Assembly (NCBI GenBank): GCA_036946625.1
Contig: JAQIIU010000002.1
Span: forward strand, 1,883,501 to 1,947,500
Direction of reading: 5' to 3'
Source: Methylorubrum populi
Lineage (GTDB): Bacteria > Pseudomonadota > Alphaproteobacteria > Rhizobiales > Beijerinckiaceae
Length of the DNA: 64,000 bases
The notes under the pieces: model-generated
Database searches by the model: none
Told to the model about the DNA's origin: nothing
What the model saw: the letters and a program-made list of their open reading frames with translations, nothing else
Program-made: the position numbers and the translations under genes
Part shown: one piece after another, positions 19,063 through 30,334 of the stretch
Layout of the letters: every line of letters begins with the position of its first letter
Position numbering within the stretch: the first letter of the stretch is position 1

Positions 19063-20294
19063 GGCCGACCCTCCCCGGCGGCCTCCTCCGGTACGGCGTC
19101 CCCGGCGGCGGCGCTCGCCTCGGGGATCAGCACGACGAAGCCCATGCGGTCGTGCAGGTCGCCCGCCGCGCGGCCCGCCGCGGCGCCGGTGCCGACATAG
19201 AGGTCGCCCCGCGCTGGCCCGACGATGGCCGAGCCGGCATCGGCGGCGACCACGAGATGGCCGCGGCCGGGCTGGCCCGGGAGCTGTCCTTCCAGCCAGA
19301 ACGGCAGGCCGTAGCGCCACAGGTTCCCGTCCACCGCCATGGTGCGGCCCGCGCTCAAGGGGGCGCCGGCGGCGCCGGGCGGGCCGAGGGCGGGGTCCGT
19401 CACCGGCTCGGTCCGGAAGAAGATGTAGGACGCGTTCATCCGCATCAGCCGGCGGGCATGGTCCGGATGGGCCCGCAGCCACGCGGTCCAGCGCTCCAGG
19501 CTCAATCCGTTCAGCGGCAGGTGTCCCTCGGCGACCAGCAGCTTGCCGATCGAGGTGTAGGGCTGGCCGTTCTTGCCGTCGTAGAGCACGCGAATCCCGC
19601 GCCCGTCGGGCAGCCTGACCCGGCCCGACCCCTGCACCTGCAGGACGAACAGGTCGACCGCGTCGCGCAGCCACAGGAGCGGCCGGGTCCGCTCGCCCAG
19701 CGCCCCGTCCTCGATCGCGGCGCGGTCGGGATAGGGCACGAGTCCGGCCTCGGTGCGCCGTCCCGCCCGGTAGCCCGGGTCGAGCCCCGGCACGGTCTCG
19801 CCGGGAGCGAGGCTGACGAGGTCGTCGGGGCGGGCGAGGACGGGGGCGGTGTAGCCGGGCCCGGGTTCGAGCGAGCCCGCCAGTTCCGGCTCGAAATAGC
19901 CCGTGAGGAAGCCGAGCCGCCGCTCGGGCTCCGCCCCGGCGGCCGGCCGGACGATGCGGTAGGCGGAAAACCGTGCCTCGAAGAACGCCTTGGCGTCGCC
20001 CGGCTTCACGTCGCCCGCCGCCGCGCAGGCCGCCGCGAGGTCGGCGGCGGAGCCCGTCACGCCCGCAGCCTGGGGCGGGTTGGGACCGGGCCCCATGCAG
20101 GTGCGGCGGAAGGCGTCGAGGGCCGCGCCGGCCTCGTCCCCGCGCCAGCCCGGCAGGGCGGCGAGCGCGACCGGTTCCAGCACGGCACCCGGCACGGACG
20201 GAGGCCCGGCCGCCTTCGGAACGGAGGCGGGAACGGAAACGGCCGCAGCGGCGAGGACCGCTGCGGCCGGACCGGAAACGCGCAGACGCGGCAT
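19059..20294 (-). CDS. mltA: Membrane-bound lytic murein transglycosylase A
   Basis: Protein of 411 aa. An N-terminal signal sequence (about residues 1-28) is followed by the MltA domain (GFLTGYFEPELAGS, then the substrate-groove segment) and the C-terminal 3D domain with its Asp triad (LFVLQVQGSGRVRL, AVDGNLWRYG, ADAGSAIVGPARGDLYVGTG). It cleaves peptidoglycan glycan strands, leaving 1,6-anhydromuramic acid. I start at MPRLRVSG because it begins the signal peptide; the reading frame is open further upstream into the next gene. No lipobox Cys is seen, unlike E. coli MltA. Confidence 0.92.
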   Translation of the reverse strand: MPRLRVSGPAAAVLAAAAVSVPASVPKAAGPPSVPGAVLEPVALAALPGWRGDEAGAALDAFRRTCMGPGPNPPQAAGVTGSAADLAAACAAAGDVKPGDAKAFFEARFSAYRIVRPAAGAEPERRLGFLTGYFEPELAGSLEPGPGYTAPVLARPDDLVSLAPGETVPGLDPGYRAGRRTEAGLVPYPDRAAIEDGALGERTRPLLWLRDAVDLFVLQVQGSGRVRLPDGRGIRVLYDGKNGQPYTSIGKLLVAEGHLPLNGLSLERWTAWLRAHPDHARRLMRMNASYIFFRTEPVTDPALGPPGAAGAPLSAGRTMAVDGNLWRYGLPFWLEGQLPGQPGRGHLVVAADAGSAIVGPARGDLYVGTGAAAGRAAGDLHDRMGFVVLIPEASAAAGDAVPEEAAGEGRP

Positions 20295-20304
20295 CGAACG
20301 ACGG

Positions 20305-21060
20305 TCAGCCGCCGGCGTCGGTGGCGACGAGCTGCCAGTTCGGATCGCGCGCGCCGAGCGTGCGGGCGAAGGTCCACACGTCGGGGACCTCGACGCCGGT
20401 CTCGGCATTGCCGTCGATCACCTTGCCGTCCGCGTCGCGGGTGGCGGTGATCAGGTTCGAGAGGAAGCGCACGGTGATCTGCGCGGCGCGGTTCTTGACC
20501 TCGATGGCGGCGATCTCCGCCTTGTCGATCGAGATGAAGGTGGTCTCCGCGGTCTCGCGGCGCTTCTCGCGCTCGGAGATCGCCCGCTCGAAGCCCTCGC
20601 AGACCTCCCGCGACAGGAGCGTGCGCAGGGTCTTGCGGTCGCCCTTGGCGAAGGCGGTGACGACGGTCTCGTAGGCGCCCTTGGCCCCCTCCAGGAAGGC
20701 CCGGGGATCGAAGCCCGGCTCGGCCTGCACCACCTGCTCCAGGCCGCGGGCGACCGCCGAGCCCGGCTCGGCGATGCCGTGCCAGTCGCGCGCCGGGGCG
20801 GCCTGCACCGCGGCTCCGGCCTGGGGTCGATCTTGCCCCCGATCCTGCCCGCGATCCTGGCCCCGGTCGGCGCCGGGCAGGCGCACCACGTTGTCGCCCT
20901 CGCCGCGGCCGGCCGGCGGCTCGGTGCGGTTGCGCTCCACCGGCCGGAACGGCGAGCGCTCCGCCCCGGTCTTCTGGCCGAGCACCGAGCGCAGCCGCCA
21001 GATCACGAAGACGGCCAGCGCCAGGAAAATCAGGGTGGTTACGTCGAAGGAATCCTGCAT
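20305..21060 (-). CDS. Tim44/TimA-like membrane-anchored protein
   Basis: Protein of 251 aa. One N-terminal membrane helix (TTLIFLALAVFVIWRL) is followed by a charged linker containing three tandem GQDR units and a C-terminal Tim44-like domain (about 115-245; FLEGAKGAYETVVTAFAKGD, ending WTFARTLGARDPNWQLVAT). Bacterial homologs (TimA) are inner-membrane proteins of unclear function; the mitochondrial relative belongs to the protein import motor. It lies 10 bases upstream of mltA and divergent from secB, the usual alphaproteobacterial layout. Confidence 0.9.
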   Translation of the reverse strand: MQDSFDVTTLIFLALAVFVIWRLRSVLGQKTGAERSPFRPVERNRTEPPAGRGEGDNVVRLPGADRGQDRGQDRGQDRPQAGAAVQAAPARDWHGIAEPGSAVARGLEQVVQAEPGFDPRAFLEGAKGAYETVVTAFAKGDRKTLRTLLSREVCEGFERAISEREKRRETAETTFISIDKAEIAAIEVKNRAAQITVRFLSNLITATRDADGKVIDGNAETGVEVPDVWTFARTLGARDPNWQLVATDAGG

Positions 21061-21510
21061 CACCGATCCGAATCGTGACCGTCGCACACGTGAGTCCGGC
21101 GCCCGAACGGGCCGCCCGGAGGAGGGGCACCCCGTGATCCCGCCCGACGCGCTTTCCGCGAGAGGGTCTCGCGAACAAGGCTCTTAGCCGAGGGCGGCGC
21201 GGGGCGCGAGCCGGGAACGGACGTGCCGTGAGGCGCTTGTGGAGGCGTGGGGGCTTTTCGTGTCTCCGACCGTTCGAAGTCCGCGACCTTACCGTGATAT
21301 GGGCGGACCCGCGAGCGATTCCAGGCAAGCCGACGGGACAGGCCGCCGCGTCGCATTCGCGCGCGTCTTCGTTCGGGCCGTCGCGGCCGACGGATCGATC
21401 CGGCTCGGCTTGTTCGCCGGGTACGGGCATGGTAGCGCGCAGCCCGCGCCGGAGGGGCGCCCTTGCGCGCGCCGCTGCGCGCCGAAGACGACGCGAGAAG
21501 GAGAGACGCC
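21061..21510. other. Divergent spacer between the Tim44-like gene and secB
   Basis: About 450 bases without a convincing gene. Promoters for both directions must lie here, but no clear -35/-10 pair or operator could be singled out. The secB ribosome site GAGAAGGAGAGA (21495-21506) lies at its end. Confidence 0.5.
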
Positions 21511-22014
21511 ATGGCCGACACCGCGGCACCGAACGGCAACGGCGCACAGACCGAGGATCTCGCGCCCGCGATCAACGCGCTGGCGCAATATGCCAAGGAT
21601 CTCTCCTTCGAGAACCCGAACGCGCCGCGCTCGCTGCAGCCGCAGGAGGGCGGCCCCCAGATCAACATCCAGGTCAACGTCAACGCCCAGCAGATCGCCG
21701 AGGCCGATTTCGAGGTCGAGCTGACGCTGGAGGGCGATGCCAAGATCGCCAACGAGGTGCTGTTCGCGTTCGAGCTGAAATACGCCGGCATCTTCCGCAT
21801 GCGCAACATCCCGCAGGACCAGATCCATCCGGCGGTGATGATCGAGTGCCCGCGCCTGCTCTTCCCCTTCGCCCGCCAGATCGTCGCCGAGGCGGTGCGC
21901 AACGGCGGCTTCCCGCCCCTCTACATCGACCCGATCGACTTCGTCGGCCTCTACCGCCAGAAGATGATGGAGGCGCAGGGCGCCCCCGGCCAGGGCACGC
22001 CGCTCGCCTCCTGA
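21511..22014 (+). CDS. secB: Protein-export chaperone SecB
   Basis: Protein of 167 aa, the normal SecB length. The conserved segments [32 protein letters not shown] and [13 protein letters not shown] are present, as is the C-terminal PIDFVGLY. SecB keeps exported proteins unfolded and passes them to SecA. The ATG at 21511 is preceded by a strong purine-rich ribosome site. A stem followed by T5 lies 34 bases after the stop. Confidence 0.97.
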   Translation: MADTAAPNGNGAQTEDLAPAINALAQYAKDLSFENPNAPRSLQPQEGGPQINIQVNVNAQQIAEADFEVELTLEGDAKIANEVLFAFELKYAGIFRMRNIPQDQIHPAVMIECPRLLFPFARQIVAEAVRNGGFPPLYIDPIDFVGLYRQKMMEAQGAPGQGTPLAS

Positions 22015-22047
22015 GGCGGATCGCGCCCGTCAGGGTGTCGAGGCGAG

Positions 22048-22072
22048 GGCTCCGCGACGGCGGGGCCTTTTT
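22048..22072 (+). terminator. Rho-independent terminator after secB
   Basis: Seven-pair stem GGCTCCG/CGGGGCC (one G-T pair) with a 6-base loop, followed by TTTTT at 22068-22072. Confidence 0.65.
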
Positions 22073-22268
22073 CGTGCCGCGGAGGGTCGCAGGGGCGGGC
22101 GGCGCGGCGGTCGCGGATCGCCACGATGCCGAGCCTGTTCCCGCCGGCGGTCCTCGGCCTCGCGGCGCTCCCGGCCCGTCGCGTAAAAATCCTGGCGTCA
22201 TCGCGATGACGCGGGCCCGGCGCGGCCGCCATACGCATCCGGCGCTTCCGCCGAAAACGGTTCGATCC

Positions 22269-22640
22269 ATGCACGTCACCCACGATCCCACCGCCCCGGA
22301 ATCCGAAACGATCGGGTTCGACGCCTTCCTCGCCGTCGACATCCGCGTCGGCACGATCGTGACGGCGGAAGCCTTTCCGGAGGCGCGCAAGCCGGCCATC
22401 AAACTCGTCATCGATTTCGGGCCGGCGATCGGCCGGAAGCGCTCCAGCGCGCAGATCACCGAGCACTACGCACCCGAGGCCCTGGTCGGCCGGCAGGTCG
22501 CGGCGGTGGTGAACTTCCCAGCCCGCCAGATCGGAAAGTTCCTGTCCGAGGTGCTGACGCTGGGCTTTCCCGACGCGGCCGGCGCCGTCGTGCTCTTCGC
22601 TCCCGACCGTCCGGTCCCCGATGGCGGCCGACTGTTCTAG
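22269..22640 (+). CDS. CsaA-like tRNA-binding-domain protein
   Basis: Protein of 123 aa consisting of one EMAP/tRNA-binding OB-fold ([20 protein letters not shown] through [20 protein letters not shown] to [18 protein letters not shown]). This matches CsaA, described in Bacillus as a secretion-linked chaperone; stand-alone proteins of this type in Gram-negatives are little studied. Its place between secB and hisS fits either an export or a tRNA role. The first 15 residues before the domain are unremarkable. Confidence 0.85.
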   Translation: MHVTHDPTAPESETIGFDAFLAVDIRVGTIVTAEAFPEARKPAIKLVIDFGPAIGRKRSSAQITEHYAPEALVGRQVAAVVNFPARQIGKFLSEVLTLGFPDAAGAVVLFAPDRPVPDGGRLF

Positions 22641-22721
22641 GACGCCTCCGGGTTGCCGCGTCACGGCCGCCTGCGATAGAGCCGGGCTTCCCTTCAAAGA
22701 ACCGCTCCGATCGGCGACGAC

Positions 22722-24233
22722 ATGGCCAAGGCCGCGACCCTGAAACCCCGCCTGCCGCGCGGCTTCCCCGACCGTCACGAGGCCGAGATCGCGGCGCAGG
22801 GGCGGATGCTCGACACCATCCGCCAGACCTTCGAGCTCTACGGCTTCGAGGCCCTGGAGACGCCCTTCGTCGAGTACACCGAGGCGCTCGGCAAGTTCCT
22901 GCCCGATCTCGACCGGCCGAACGAGGGCGTCTTCTCGTTCCAGGACGACGACGAGCAGTGGCTCTCGCTCCGCTACGACCTCACCGCGCCGCTCGCCCGT
23001 CACGTGGCGGAACACTTCGACGCGATCCCGAAGCCTTACCGCAGCTACCGGGCGGGCTACGTCTTCCGCAACGAGAAGCCGGGGCCGGGCCGCTTCCGCC
23101 AGTTCATGCAGTTCGATGCCGACATCGTCGGCGCCGGGTCCGTCGCGGCGGATGCCGAGACCTGCATGCTGATGGCCGACACGCTGGAGCGCCTCGGGCT
23201 CGCGGGCCGGTACGTGGTCAAGGTCAACAACCGCAAGGTGCTCGACGGGGTGATGGAGGCGATCGGGCTGGCCGGTCCCGACAAGGCCGGCCAGCGGCTC
23301 ACCGTGCTGCGCGCCATCGACAAGCTCGACCGCCTCGGCGCCGACGGGGTGCGCCTGCTCCTCGGCCCCGGCCGCAGGGACGAGAGCGGCGACGTCACCA
23401 AGGGCGCCGGCCTGTCGGACGAGGCGATCGAGCGCATCCTGGCCTATGTCGGCTTCGAGGCGAGCCCGCACGAGGGCGCCGACCGGATGGCGTTCTGGGA
23501 AAAGTTCTTCGGTTCCTGGCAGGAGGTCGTCGGCACCTCGGAGACCGGCCGCGAGGGCATCGCCGAACTCCACGCCATCATGCGGCTGTGCGAGGCGGCG
23601 GGCTACGGCCACGACCGGGTGCGCGCCGACCCCTCCGTGGTGCGCGGGCTCGAATACTACACCGGCCCGGTCTACGAGGCGGAGCTGACCTTCCCCGTGA
23701 CCAACGAGGATGGCCAGACCGTGCGCTTCGGCTCGGTGGCGGGCGGCGGGCGCTACGACGGGCTGGTCGGCCGGTTTCGGAGCGATCCGGTGCCGGCGAC
23801 CGGCTTCTCCATCGGCGTCTCGCGCCTGTTCTCGGCCCTGCGGCTGACCCGGAGCCCGCTGGTCGAGGGCGGCACCAAGCCCGGGCCGGTCGTCGTGCTC
23901 GTGCTCGACCGCGAAAACATCGCCGAGTATCAGGCTCTTGTCGCACGGTTGCGGGCGGACAACATCCGGGCCGAGCTCTATCTCGGCGCGGCCGGGATGA
24001 AGGCGCAGATGAAGTACGCCGACCGGCGCCGGGCGCCCGCGGTGGTGATCCAGGGCTCGAACGAGCGCGAGGCCGGCGAGGTCCAGATCAAGGATCTGAT
24101 CGAGGGCGCCCGCGCGGCCGACGCCATCGCCAGCAACGCCGAGTGGAAGGCGGCCCGCCCGGCGCAGGTGTCGGTGCCGGTGGAGCGGATGGTCGAGACC
24201 GTCCGCGAGACCCTCGCCCGGCATTTCGGCTGA
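22722..24233 (+). CDS. hisS: Histidyl-tRNA synthetase
   Basis: Protein of 503 aa, class II synthetase. It starts with the family PRGFPD segment; motif 2 lies in [20 protein letters not shown], and the histidine-binding segments are [14 protein letters not shown] and [14 protein letters not shown]-terminal anticodon-binding domain follows ([17 protein letters not shown] onward). Some Alphaproteobacteria have a divergent HisRS that does not need G-1 on tRNA-His; the unusual motif 2 ([13 protein letters not shown]) would fit that group, but this is inference. The full domain set speaks against the paralog HisZ. Confidence 0.95.
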   Translation: MAKAATLKPRLPRGFPDRHEAEIAAQGRMLDTIRQTFELYGFEALETPFVEYTEALGKFLPDLDRPNEGVFSFQDDDEQWLSLRYDLTAPLARHVAEHFDAIPKPYRSYRAGYVFRNEKPGPGRFRQFMQFDADIVGAGSVAADAETCMLMADTLERLGLAGRYVVKVNNRKVLDGVMEAIGLAGPDKAGQRLTVLRAIDKLDRLGADGVRLLLGPGRRDESGDVTKGAGLSDEAIERILAYVGFEASPHEGADRMAFWEKFFGSWQEVVGTSETGREGIAELHAIMRLCEAAGYGHDRVRADPSVVRGLEYYTGPVYEAELTFPVTNEDGQTVRFGSVAGGGRYDGLVGRFRSDPVPATGFSIGVSRLFSALRLTRSPLVEGGTKPGPVVVLVLDRENIAEYQALVARLRADNIRAELYLGAAGMKAQMKYADRRRAPAVVIQGSNEREAGEVQIKDLIEGARAADAIASNAEWKAARPAQVSVPVERMVETVRETLARHFG

Positions 24234-24248
24234 GCACGCCCTTGCCAG

Positions 24249-24285
24249 GGCGCATCGTCCCGGACCGATTCCGGGACGATGCGCC
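24249..24285. terminator. Long perfect hairpin after hisS (repeat E, copy 2)
   Basis: A 16-bp perfect stem GGCGCATCGTCCCGGA (24249-24264) with its complement (24270-24285) and a 5-base loop, 15 bases after the hisS stop. No T-run follows. The core GCATCGTCCCG matches the hairpins near 8183 and 54446. Confidence 0.6.
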
Positions 24286-24299
24286 GCCCGCGGCCGGGA

Positions 24300-24535
24300 T
24301 GGGGGCCACTCGAGCGAGCCGCTCCACCGGCGATCCGTTTTTCGAAGCGCTGTCGGACGATCCCGACTGCGAGTACCGGATCGTCGATTCCACCATCATG
24401 CGCGCTCACCAACATGCGACGGGCGCGAAAAAAGGGGGCCTGGAGATCGGCCCCTGTCCGACCCGGCACCGGATCAAGCCCTGAGCCGCTCGCGCGGCGG
24501 CCTGAGCATCAAGCTCCATCTAATCGTCCGGCCGG
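24300..24535 (+). pseudogene. Remnant of an IS5-family transposase
   Basis: A stretch reads FFEALSDDPDCEYRIVDST and then IMRAHQHATGAKKGG, the segment around the first catalytic Asp of IS5-type transposases. After a frame change it continues as ALSRSRGGLSIKLHLIV. Both ends of the gene are missing, so it is a dead fragment of about 235 bases. It runs into the 3' end of the DUF2842 gene on the opposite strand. Confidence 0.75.
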
Positions 24536-24738
24536 TCCATCCAGCGGATCAGCGGCATCAGCGGGAAGATCCAGGCGATGCCGAGGATCGAGTAGATCAC
24601 CGTCTGCACCGCCGGATGCGTCTCCGAGATGCGGCTGTCGGCCAGCGCCATGGCGAGCGGCGCGTAGACGATCACGAAGGCCAGGATGCCGAAGGTTCCG
24701 AGCAGGGTGCGCGTGCGGCGGCGCAGGGAGCGGCGCAT
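24520..24738 (-). CDS. DUF2842 small membrane protein
   Basis: Protein of 72 aa with two predicted membrane helices (about 11-33 GTFGILAFVIVYAPLAMAL and 45-64 TVIYSILGIAWIFPLMPLI) and a positively charged N-terminus (MRRSLRRRTRT). The central SRISETHPAVQ and the final WIFPLMPLIRWM fit the alphaproteobacterial DUF2842 family of unknown function. The start at 24738 was chosen because homology and the charged end begin there. Its stop codon lies inside the IS5 remnant, so the last residues (DRPDD) may be altered. Confidence 0.8.
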   Translation of the reverse strand: MRRSLRRRTRTLLGTFGILAFVIVYAPLAMALADSRISETHPAVQTVIYSILGIAWIFPLMPLIRWMDRPDD

Positions 24739-24912
24739 TGGGGGGCCTTGGATCTCTCGCGTCGGGTCGGGGCGCCCGTCCGGGCGCTGAAGGGGGGTCG
24801 TATCGGTCCCGCCCGCGCGCCGCAACGCAGGGGCCCTGCGTCACGGGCCGCGTTGCGCGCGGGCCCGTGCTTCCCGTAAGCCGCACCCGAACGTCCCCGG
24901 CACGCCGAGACC

Positions 24913-26076
24913 TTGGCACGCGAGACCATGAGACTGTCGAAATCCCCGACCCTCGATCGATTCGATGCGGTGCCGGCGGCCTCCTACCGCCCCGGACACG
25001 GCGCGGTGCGCGCGTGGCTCTACCTGCTGGCCCTGCTGGTGGTGGCGATGGTCGCCGTCGGCGGCGCGACGCGGCTCACCGGTTCGGGACTGTCGATCAC
25101 CGAGTGGCGGCCGGTCACCGGCGTGGTGCCGCCGCTGAACGCGGCCGACTGGGCGGTGGCGTTCGACAAGTACCGCGACACGCCGCAATTCCGCATCCTC
25201 AACCAGGGCCTCGCGCTCGACGACTTCAAGACGCTCTATTGGTGGGAATGGGGCCACCGCCTGCTGGGGCGGATCGTCGGCCTCGTGTTCTTCCTGCCCT
25301 TCGCGTGGTTCTGGGCTCGCGGCCTGCTCGGGCGCCGGCGGCTGCTCGGGCTCCTCGGCCTCGGCCTGCTCGGCGGACTTCAAGGCGCGATCGGCTGGAT
25401 CATGGTCGCCTCGGGTCTCCAGCCCGGCATGACGGCGGTGGCGCCGCTCAAGCTCGCCCTGCACCTCACCACCGCGAGCCTGATCCTCGCCGGCCTGGTC
25501 TGGCTCGCCGCCGGCACCCGGGCGCGGGCGCTCGCCCCGGCCGAGCGGCCCGTGCGGGTGGTCGCCTGCCTGCTGCCGGCGCTGGTGCTGGTCCAGATCG
25601 GGCTCGGCGGGCTCGTCGCCGGCTCGAAGGCGGGCCTGCTCTACAACACGTGGCCCGACATGGACGGCGCCCTCGTGCCGCCCGCGCGCGTGCTGTTCGA
25701 CAAGGTGCCCTGGATCGAGAACTTCGTCGACAATCTCGCCCTGGTGCAGCTCGACCATCGCCTGTTCGCCTATCTCGTGGTGCTCGCCGCCCTCGCCCAC
25801 GCGGTCCAGGCGGCCCGCGCGCTGCCCGGCAGCGCCGCCGCGGGCCGGGCGAAGGGCGTGGCGGCCCTGGCGCTGGCCCAGACGAGCCTCGGCATCGTGA
25901 CGCTGCTCCTGCAGGTGCCGCTCTGGGCCGGGCTCGCGCATCAGGTCTTCGCCATGGCCGTCCTGACCATGGCCACCGTCCACGCCCGCCTCGGCCTCGG
26001 CGTGCGGGCCGCCTCCAGCCCGGTGCAGGGCGCGGTGCCGATCGGCCTCGAAACCCTCGCGGGCCGCACGGCCTGA
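24913..26076 (+). CDS. ctaA: Heme A synthase (CtaA/COX15)
   Basis: Protein of up to 387 aa with about eight membrane helices. Family segments are VGGATRLTGSGLSITEWRPV, WWEWGHRLLGR (heme-ligand His), GAIGWIMVASGL, NTWPDMDG and QLDHRLFAYLVV (His again). The enzyme oxidises the C8 methyl of heme O to the formyl group of heme A for cytochrome aa3 oxidase. Translation may start at 24913 or at the ATG five codons on (MRLSKSP). The gene stands alone, divergent from DUF2842. Confidence 0.94.
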   Translation: MARETMRLSKSPTLDRFDAVPAASYRPGHGAVRAWLYLLALLVVAMVAVGGATRLTGSGLSITEWRPVTGVVPPLNAADWAVAFDKYRDTPQFRILNQGLALDDFKTLYWWEWGHRLLGRIVGLVFFLPFAWFWARGLLGRRRLLGLLGLGLLGGLQGAIGWIMVASGLQPGMTAVAPLKLALHLTTASLILAGLVWLAAGTRARALAPAERPVRVVACLLPALVLVQIGLGGLVAGSKAGLLYNTWPDMDGALVPPARVLFDKVPWIENFVDNLALVQLDHRLFAYLVVLAALAHAVQAARALPGSAAAGRAKGVAALALAQTSLGIVTLLLQVPLWAGLAHQVFAMAVLTMATVHARLGLGVRAASSPVQGAVPIGLETLAGRTA

Positions 26077-26146
26077 GGCCGCTCCTCGATCCGGATGGCG
26101 TGAAACCTGCCTCGCCCGCGCGGCAAGGTCACGAGGTCAAAGTCAC

Positions 26147-26332
26147 GGGGCCATCGCTCGAAGCCGCTTGAGCGGCTTCGCGGCGTGAAGAGCGCCGCGC
26201 GGAGCGGGCTTTTCAGGACGGATGTCCTGAAAAGCATCGAGCGGAGCGAAAGCCTCAAGCCCGCGGAGGCGGGCGCCGGCGACTGAGGCTGGCCAAGAAA
26301 GCCAGGGCCATCGCTTCAGGCGATGGCCCTGG
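26147..26332. repeat. Repeat C, copy 2 (reverse orientation)
   Basis: Reverse complement of the element at 17895-18103 with about 80% visible identity, including the AGGGCCATCGCTTCAGGCGA tip, the CTTCGCGGCG/CGCCGCGAAG parts and the GAGCGGAGCGAAAG segment. It lies between ctaA and the hemolysin III gene. Nothing else is seen in 26077-26548 except the ribosome site of the next gene. Confidence 0.82.
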
Positions 26333-26548
26333 TCAAGGTCACGAAACCGTCGCCGTCGGTGCCGATGCTGAACGGGGGCGCCGACTGACCGCGATGCAGC
26401 ATAAAATGCGCGTCATCTTGCGGCGCAATGGATAGAGGCCAGTCGTCGCAGAGGAAATTTCGGTGGAGGAGGGATGTTTCGGTCGTTCGACGATGGAACG
26501 ACCCGGGCTTCTCCAGCTTTAAATACCTCGCCAACACAGGAGCAGAGG

Positions 26549-27229
26549 ATGTTTCTGACCGAGGACGGACGACCGCTTGCTCTGACTTGGAGCTACACGC
26601 CGCGCGAATTGCGGGCGGACGGTGCGGTCCATATCGCGGGCGTCGTTCTTGGATGTCTCGGGGCGGTCTGCTTGGTCGTCACCGCCGCCCTCACCCATCT
26701 CGGCTGGATCGAGCGCGCCTCTCTGCTGGTCTACGCCACGGCGATGCTGGCGATGCTCGGCGCCTCGGCGGCCTACAACATGTGGCCGGTGAGCCCGCGC
26801 AAGTGGATCCTGCGCCGGTTCGACCACGCCTTCATCTACCTGATGATCGCCGGCACCTACACGCCGGTGGTGGCGCTGGTGGGGTCCGGCCCGGTCGCCT
26901 GGAGCCTGCTCGCCCTGATCTGGGCGGTGGCCCTCGCCGGCATCGCCATCAAGATCCTGATGCCGGGCCGCTGGGACCGGGTCTCGATCGTGCTCTACCT
27001 GATGCTGGGCTGGAGCGGCGTGCTCGCCTACGAGTCGGTGATCTCGGGACTCACCCCGTCCGCCCTGTGGTTCCTCGCCGTCGGCGGCCTGCTCTACTCG
27101 GTGGGCGTGGTCTTCCACGTCTGGCGGACCCTGCCGTTCCAGAACGCGATCTGGCACGCCTTCGTGCTCGCCGCGACCGCCTGCCATTACGGGACGATCA
27201 TGGCGAGCGTGCTGAGCGTGGGGGCGTGA
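26549..27229 (+). CDS. Hemolysin III family (YqfA-like) membrane protein
   Basis: Protein of 226 aa with about seven membrane helices. Family landmarks are YTPRELRADGAVHIAGVVLG near the start, LGASAAYNMWP, then RRFDHAFIYLMIAGTYTPV and the C-terminal HVWRTLPFQNAIWHAFVLAA with conserved His. These place it in the HlyIII/PAQR-like group, probably metal-dependent membrane hydrolases; true hemolytic activity is not implied. I chose the ATG at 26549 because AGGAGCAGAGG sits right before it; an upstream in-frame start lacks homology. Confidence 0.88.
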   Translation: MFLTEDGRPLALTWSYTPRELRADGAVHIAGVVLGCLGAVCLVVTAALTHLGWIERASLLVYATAMLAMLGASAAYNMWPVSPRKWILRRFDHAFIYLMIAGTYTPVVALVGSGPVAWSLLALIWAVALAGIAIKILMPGRWDRVSIVLYLMLGWSGVLAYESVISGLTPSALWFLAVGGLLYSVGVVFHVWRTLPFQNAIWHAFVLAATACHYGTIMASVLSVGA

Positions 27230-27290
27230 GTTCCCGGGACGGTTGCGAGGCCGTCGGGCGAAGCGTCGGAGGCGGCAGGGGGCCGATGCC

Positions 27291-27551
27291 TCAGGCCGGC
27301 TCGGAGACGCTGCTGCCCTCGCCGAGGCAGTCGGAGGCACGCTCCACGGCGCTGATCGCGTCGAGCAGGTGCTGCACGCTGCGCTCCACCTCGATCCGCG
27401 GCCGGTCCATGCTGGCGGCCCGCGCCACCAGCCCTTCGAGCTGATCCAGCACGCCCAGGAGGTCGCTCGCCACGGCCGCCACGTCGCAGCCGGTGCGGGT
27501 CTGCGCCGGGGGGGGAGGGCGACGGAAAGGGATGATCGTGCTCATCGCCAT
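27291..27551 (-). CDS. Hypothetical small protein
   Basis: Protein of 86 aa (MAMSTIIPFRRPPPPAQT at the start) with a helical middle (VAAVASDLLGVLDQLEGLVA) and no membrane segment or signal peptide. A second ATG two codons in is equally possible. It is convergent with the hemolysin III gene. I do not recognise a family; its composition fits a real cytoplasmic protein but the evidence is thin. Confidence 0.5.
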   Translation of the reverse strand: MAMSTIIPFRRPPPPAQTRTGCDVAAVASDLLGVLDQLEGLVARAASMDRPRIEVERSVQHLLDAISAVERASDCLGEGSSVSEPA

Positions 27552-27815
27552 CGTGTGTCGCGAAAAGGCGGAGGTCTGGCCACCCGCCGACCGGGCGTCA
27601 TCCACACCCAAGCCGCCCTTCGCGGTCGCCAAAGGGGAATTGCCGCCGCAATTGGTGAGTTTTTCGTCGAAACTGCGGCTCGGATGTGCAGCAAGCTGTC
27701 AAGCTTTCCCTGTCTGACAGCGCGCAGGTTCCGAAACGGAAACATCCTGTTCCGAATCAGCCCTTTCCCGGCAGTGCATTGACAAGGCTCGCGCCGAGGC
27801 AGAGGCTGGAATCGT

Positions 27816-29882
<2,067 letters not shown>

Positions 29883-29946
29883 CGGCAAGCGGACGAGGCG
29901 TTCTTCCGATCGGAGAGAGCCTCCCGTCCGTGGCGAGGTTCGGGGC

Positions 29947-29978
29947 GGTGCGGGAAGCGCCCGCACCCCGCTTGTTTT
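29947..29978 (+). terminator. Rho-independent terminator after thiC
   Basis: Eight-pair stem GGTGCGGG/CCCGCACC with loop AAGCG, followed by CCGCTTGTTTT. Confidence 0.55.
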
Positions 29979-30055
29979 CGGGCAGGGCACGGCACGTTGA
30001 TGCCGATCGCCGGATGCGCGTATGAATCTTCGCGTTCGGTCGAGCGAGGCGCACG

Positions 30056-30334
30056 ATGCAGCGGAGGACGGCGCTGGAATCCGCCACGGCCCATGGCGGC
30101 GTCAGCTACGGCGCGCTGCCGGCGCAGCGCCTGCGCGCCGTCCTTCTCGGGGACGCGCCCTCGGACGCCGAACGGGCGCGGATCCATCAGGCTTTGTCCG
30201 AGACGCCGCTCTATCGGCTGGCGACCCTCGCCCGGGAGATCGGACTCCCCTTCGAGGCACTCGACGCACGATTTTCCGCCCTGTTCGGGAGCAGCCTGGA
30301 GGGCGCGCAGCAATGGAAGCCTGGCGGTCACTGA
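30056..30334 (+). CDS. Small protein upstream of AbiEii-type gene, possible antitoxin
   Basis: Protein of 92 aa with a helical, charged sequence (ERARIHQALSETPLYRLATL, then AREIGLPFEALDARFSALFG) and no signal peptide. I do not recognise a family. It overlaps the following nucleotidyltransferase-like gene by 22 bases, which is the arrangement of an antitoxin gene before its toxin. A DNA-binding helix-turn-helix is conceivable around residues 50-75 but not clear. Function is inferred from context only. Confidence 0.55.
   Translation: MQRRTALESATAHGGVSYGALPAQRLRAVLLGDAPSDAERARIHQALSETPLYRLATLAREIGLPFEALDARFSALFGSSLEGAQQWKPGGH

Noticed and set aside
22722..24233. HisZ (ATP phosphoribosyltransferase regulatory subunit) instead of HisS
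   Set aside because: The protein has complete class II motifs and a C-terminal anticodon-binding domain, and no hisG is nearby.
24279..26171. 630-codon plus-strand frame overlapping ctaA
   Set aside because: Out-of-frame shadow of ctaA and the IS5 remnant, Arg-rich without domains.
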